Source: Oscillospiraceae bacterium (GTDB lineage: Bacteria; Bacillota; Clostridia; Oscillospirales; UBA929). From it: DNA of 46,034 nucleotides. Of this stretch, positions 44,123-46,034 are shown one piece after another. The translations under genes were made by a program, and so were the position numbers. The DNA lies in assembly GCA_031254575.1 (NCBI GenBank), contig JAIRUE010000017.1:1-46034 (forward strand). The letters are read 5' to 3'. Under the pieces are notes generated by a model. That model saw nothing but the letters and a program-made list of their open reading frames with translations, ran no database searches and was not told where the DNA came from. Every line of letters begins with the position of its first letter. The stretch's first letter is position 1.

Positions 44123-45436
44123 CTAAGCGGTCACGGTGGCAATGGAGTGCGGCGGCATTTCCAGCCCGCCGGACTGTCCCCTCATCGCCACGGCAAACGG
44201 CTGCGCCTCGTCCGTCTCGTTGAGCGCCACCAGAACGGACGAGCCGTCGGGATTGCGCGCCGACAGCGTACGGAGCGCCGCGTTGCCCTCCTTGTGGGCG
44301 GTCCGCACCGCGCCCGGCTTGATGTGGCGCGCGAAATGCCCGATAAAATGGTAGGACGGGTTAATTGTGATCTCGTCTTTTTCGGTGTCGCACAGGATAG
44401 GGGCGCAGCAGTAGTTACCGACATGATTGGGACCGCCTTGCGCGTTCAGCACAAGATTCCATTCGATCCAGCCTTCCACCCAGTTGTTGAGATCGCCAAT
44501 GATGTTACGGGCATACCGCTCGCCATTGCTCCATTTGCCGGGCGCGGGCCCTCCCTCCACGCACCCCTCGGTAAACAGCAGGTGCTTTTCCGGATGCGCG
44601 TCGCGCAGCTTCGACGACGCGGTGAAATCCTCACAGACGTACCAGTGGATGGCCGTCCCCCATATGTACTTTGCCGCGCCGGGATCGCCGAGTATGGAAA
44701 GGGCGCGGGAGAGCAGGATGTCACGGTTGTGATCGTGGATCAGCACTTTTATATCGGGAAGACCGGCTTCTTCCAGTGCGGGGCCGAGATGATTTTTGAC
44801 AAAGTCCCGCTCCTGTTCGGGCGTGTACAAACAGGAATCCCACGTCTGTCTGGCTTCCGTCTCGTTCTGCACGCTCAAAAATTCGACCGGCAGACCCCTT
44901 TCCCGGGCTTCCTTGATAAACCGGATGAGGTATTGCGCGTAAAGCCCTGCGTATTCCGGCAAAAGCGCGCCGCCAAACTTGCGTTGCCTGTTGTCCTTCA
45001 TAAACGCCGGCGGGCTCCACGGCGAGGCCAGCAGGCGCAGCGGCGCGCCGCGCGTTTCGATTGCCGCGCGGACCATCGGAAACACCGCTTTTTCCTCGCG
45101 GGAGAGGTTATAACTGTCCAGCGACGTATCCCTCTCGTCGAGATAGTCATACATTTCCTCGGAAAAATCGCTGCTCCCGACGGCGACCCGCCCGAGGGCA
45201 TAACCCAGCCCGGTTTCCCGGTCAAAGTACGCGCCGAGGATCTTCTTCCGATTCTTCGCCCCCATCTTTTGAAACGTAACGGCGGCGGCTTCGGTGAACG
45301 CGCCGCCAAAACCCAGCAGCGTCTGGTAAACAGCCGTATCGTCCGTCTCGGAGACGTCCGCGCCGGACGGGACGGGACCCATCGGGAGAGGTGTGTGCAG
45401 ATATTCGGTGTTTTGCGCCGAGAGGTACAGTTTCAT
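44123..45436 (-). CDS. Cytoplasmic GH30 beta-glucanase / glucosylceramidase-like enzyme
   Basis: A 437-residue protein with no signal peptide, spanning a full GH30 barrel and side beta domain. Key blocks are LLGFGGAFTEAAA near residue 40, ASPWSPPAFMKDN (137-149), acid/base E192 in SVQNETEAR and nucleophile E290 in LLFTEGCVEGG; the closing beta domain runs to VLVALNETDEAQP. GH30 members cleave beta-1,6 (and some beta-1,3) glucosidic bonds. Lack of a signal places it inside the cell, where it could remove 1,6-branches from imported oligosaccharides so that the phosphorylase encoded next can work along the 1,3-chain. It is the first gene of a two-gene minus-strand operon with its own promoter. 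The ribosome site (AAAGGG, 12 bases before ATG) is mediocre. Confidence 0.92.
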   Translation of the reverse strand: MKLYLSAQNTEYLHTPLPMGPVPSGADVSETDDTAVYQTLLGFGGAFTEAAAVTFQKMGAKNRKKILGAYFDRETGLGYALGRVAVGSSDFSEEMYDYLDERDTSLDSYNLSREEKAVFPMVRAAIETRGAPLRLLASPWSPPAFMKDNRQRKFGGALLPEYAGLYAQYLIRFIKEARERGLPVEFLSVQNETEARQTWDSCLYTPEQERDFVKNHLGPALEEAGLPDIKVLIHDHNRDILLSRALSILGDPGAAKYIWGTAIHWYVCEDFTASSKLRDAHPEKHLLFTEGCVEGGPAPGKWSNGERYARNIIGDLNNWVEGWIEWNLVLNAQGGPNHVGNYCCAPILCDTEKDEITINPSYHFIGHFARHIKPGAVRTAHKEGNAALRTLSARNPDGSSVLVALNETDEAQPFAVAMRGQSGGLEMPPHSIATVTA

Positions 45437-45495
45437 GACCGGTCAGCCCTTTCGATTTGTGGATAGTGCCGGGTGAGATGCGGATAGCGCGCCGC

Positions 45496-45543
45496 TTTTG
45501 CCGGGCACCGCTTTCCGCTTACAGTATAACCCAACCGGCAAAA
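45496..45543. promoter_or_regulatory. Inverted repeat around the GH30 promoter -10 box (candidate operator)
   Basis: TTTTGCCGG (45496-45504) and CCGGCAAAA (45535-45543) are a perfect 9-bp inverted repeat with 30 bases between the arms. The right arm lies in the promoter spacer and the left arm just downstream of the start point. This fits a repressor that bends or loops the promoter. The regulator is unknown. Confidence 0.4.
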
Positions 45544-45551
45544 CATTTCAA
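45523..45551 (-). promoter_or_regulatory. Promoter of the GH30-phosphorylase operon
   Basis: On the minus strand TTGAAA (45546-45551), a 17-base spacer and TATACT (45523-45528) match sigma-A. The GH30 start is about 80 bases downstream. Confidence 0.7.
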
Positions 45552-45713
45552 TCTGAATTGTCAGGGAAAGAGATTGTAAGGGGCATAAAATAGATATTCC
45601 TTACACCCTTCTGAATCGGAAGGCTGGCATTCATGATGTAAGTGTAATCATATGTATAAATTTTGCTGTACAGAAGCGACTTGTATGTGTGCCTATTTTT
45701 TTTTGGGGGAACA

Positions 45714-45746
45714 AAAAGGACAAAGCTGTTTCAGCCTTGTCCTTTT
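45714..45746. terminator. Intrinsic terminator, probably of the MATE gene
   Basis: AAAAGGACAAAGCTG and CAGCCTTGTCCTTTT form a 15-position stem with one imperfect pair and a TTT loop. A-rich and T-rich flanks on both sides allow action on either strand; it lies 19 bases after the MATE stop. Confidence 0.75.
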
Positions 45747-45764
45747 AGTAAAAAGTTCGTTTAA

Positions 45765-46034
45765 TTATGGGGCTGTGTCAGTAACCGGCCGTTGTGCTAT
45801 GCTTAATGCCTCTCCCGAATAGAGCCTTTTCCGATACATCACTTGCAGGATAAGACCAATCACCATTGCCGTTATATCCCCTGCGGGAACCGCCCAAGCA
45901 ATACCGCTTACACCCATGGCGGCTGTTCCTAAAACAAGCATTGGAATTACCACTGTCTCCTGTAATAACGATACCCCAAACGCGGGTTTCGCGTAACCGG
46001 TTGATTGGAAAAGCGTCAAGGTCATATACATTGT
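45765..46034 (-). CDS. MATE-family multidrug/cation exporter, C-terminal fragment (5' end outside window)
   Basis: The last 89 or so residues of a membrane protein whose gene continues past the right edge. Two or three hydrophobic helices with YAKPAFGVSLLQETVVIPML and GIAWAVPAGDITAMVIGLIL resemble the C-terminal helices of MATE (NorM/DinF-type) sodium- or proton-driven exporters, followed by a short hydrophilic tail. It is less GC-rich than region B and looks unrelated to glucan use. It probably marks the return to ordinary chromosome. Confidence 0.7.
   Translation of the reverse strand, partial: TMYMTLTLFQSTGYAKPAFGVSLLQETVVIPMLVLGTAAMGVSGIAWAVPAGDITAMVIGLILQVMYRKRLYSGEALSIAQRPVTDTAP

Larger units (their letters stand above)
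45437..45764. other. 328-bp intergenic stretch with promoter, operator-like repeat and terminator
   Basis: No gene is seen here. It holds the GH30 operon promoter, a 9-bp inverted repeat around its -10 box and the strong hairpin at 45714-45746, each listed separately. The middle (about 45560-45700) is AT-rich without further clear signals apart from a run of nine T near 45696. Confidence 0.6.

Noticed and set aside
44147..45466. Plus-strand open frame of 439 codons opposite the GH30 gene
   Set aside because: Antisense to a GH30 with both catalytic glutamates; no ribosome site and no recognisable family.
1..46034. CRISPR array, tRNA, rRNA, prophage or insertion sequence
   Set aside because: No spaced direct repeats, no cloverleaf or rRNA sequence and no transposase or integrase motifs were noticed on either strand.

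Overview
The window looks like a Bacillota chromosome, probably Clostridia or a Paenibacillus-like relative. The evidence is Gram-positive lipoproteins, an NPKTG sortase-type wall anchor, strong AGGAGG ribosome sites, sigma-A promoters and glycan enzymes known from those groups. It is a dedicated glucan-utilisation region. No transposase, tRNA, rRNA or CRISPR array was seen.

Region A (1 to about 21.6 kb, plus strand) is an alpha-glucan locus. It opens with the 3' end of a dextranase-type GH66 gene. An eight-gene transport cassette follows: solute-binding lipoprotein, membrane-anchored sandwich/solute-binding fusion, two permeases, NHL-TPR-Yip1 membrane protein, DUF5696-like protein, two more permeases. 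Downstream are a small NPKTG-anchored sandwich protein, a CITase-type GH66 with an inserted CBM35, a very large secreted GH31 with CBM35 domains, and a secreted tandem CBM21 protein. The inferred route is starch (held by CBM21) to isomalto-type chains (GH31), then to cyclic isomaltooligosaccharides (GH66), then import by the cassette.

Region B (22.1 to 45.4 kb) is a beta-1,3/1,6-glucan locus and is visibly richer in GC-ending codons. A cytoplasmic GH16 gene (minus strand) diverges from a roughly 17-kb operon. That operon starts at a consensus promoter and carries a second copy of the same eight genes in the same order. It then encodes a GH16-GH30 fusion lipoprotein, a GH3 lipoprotein and a small lipoprotein. 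Facing it are a cytoplasmic GH30 and a large glycoside phosphorylase. GH16 and GH30 activities therefore exist on both sides of the membrane, which suggests import of sizeable branched oligosaccharides and phosphorolytic recovery of glucose 1-phosphate.

The main discovery is the duplicated eight-gene cassette. It carries two permease pairs, two kinds of binding protein and two conserved accessory proteins of unknown function (NHL-TPR-Yip1 and DUF5696-like), but no ATPase and no regulator in the window. The lipoprotein binding protein is the most divergent member and the accessory proteins keep their order and a translational overlap. This suggests a general import machine adapted to different glucans. 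The right edge holds the C-terminal end of a MATE-type exporter.
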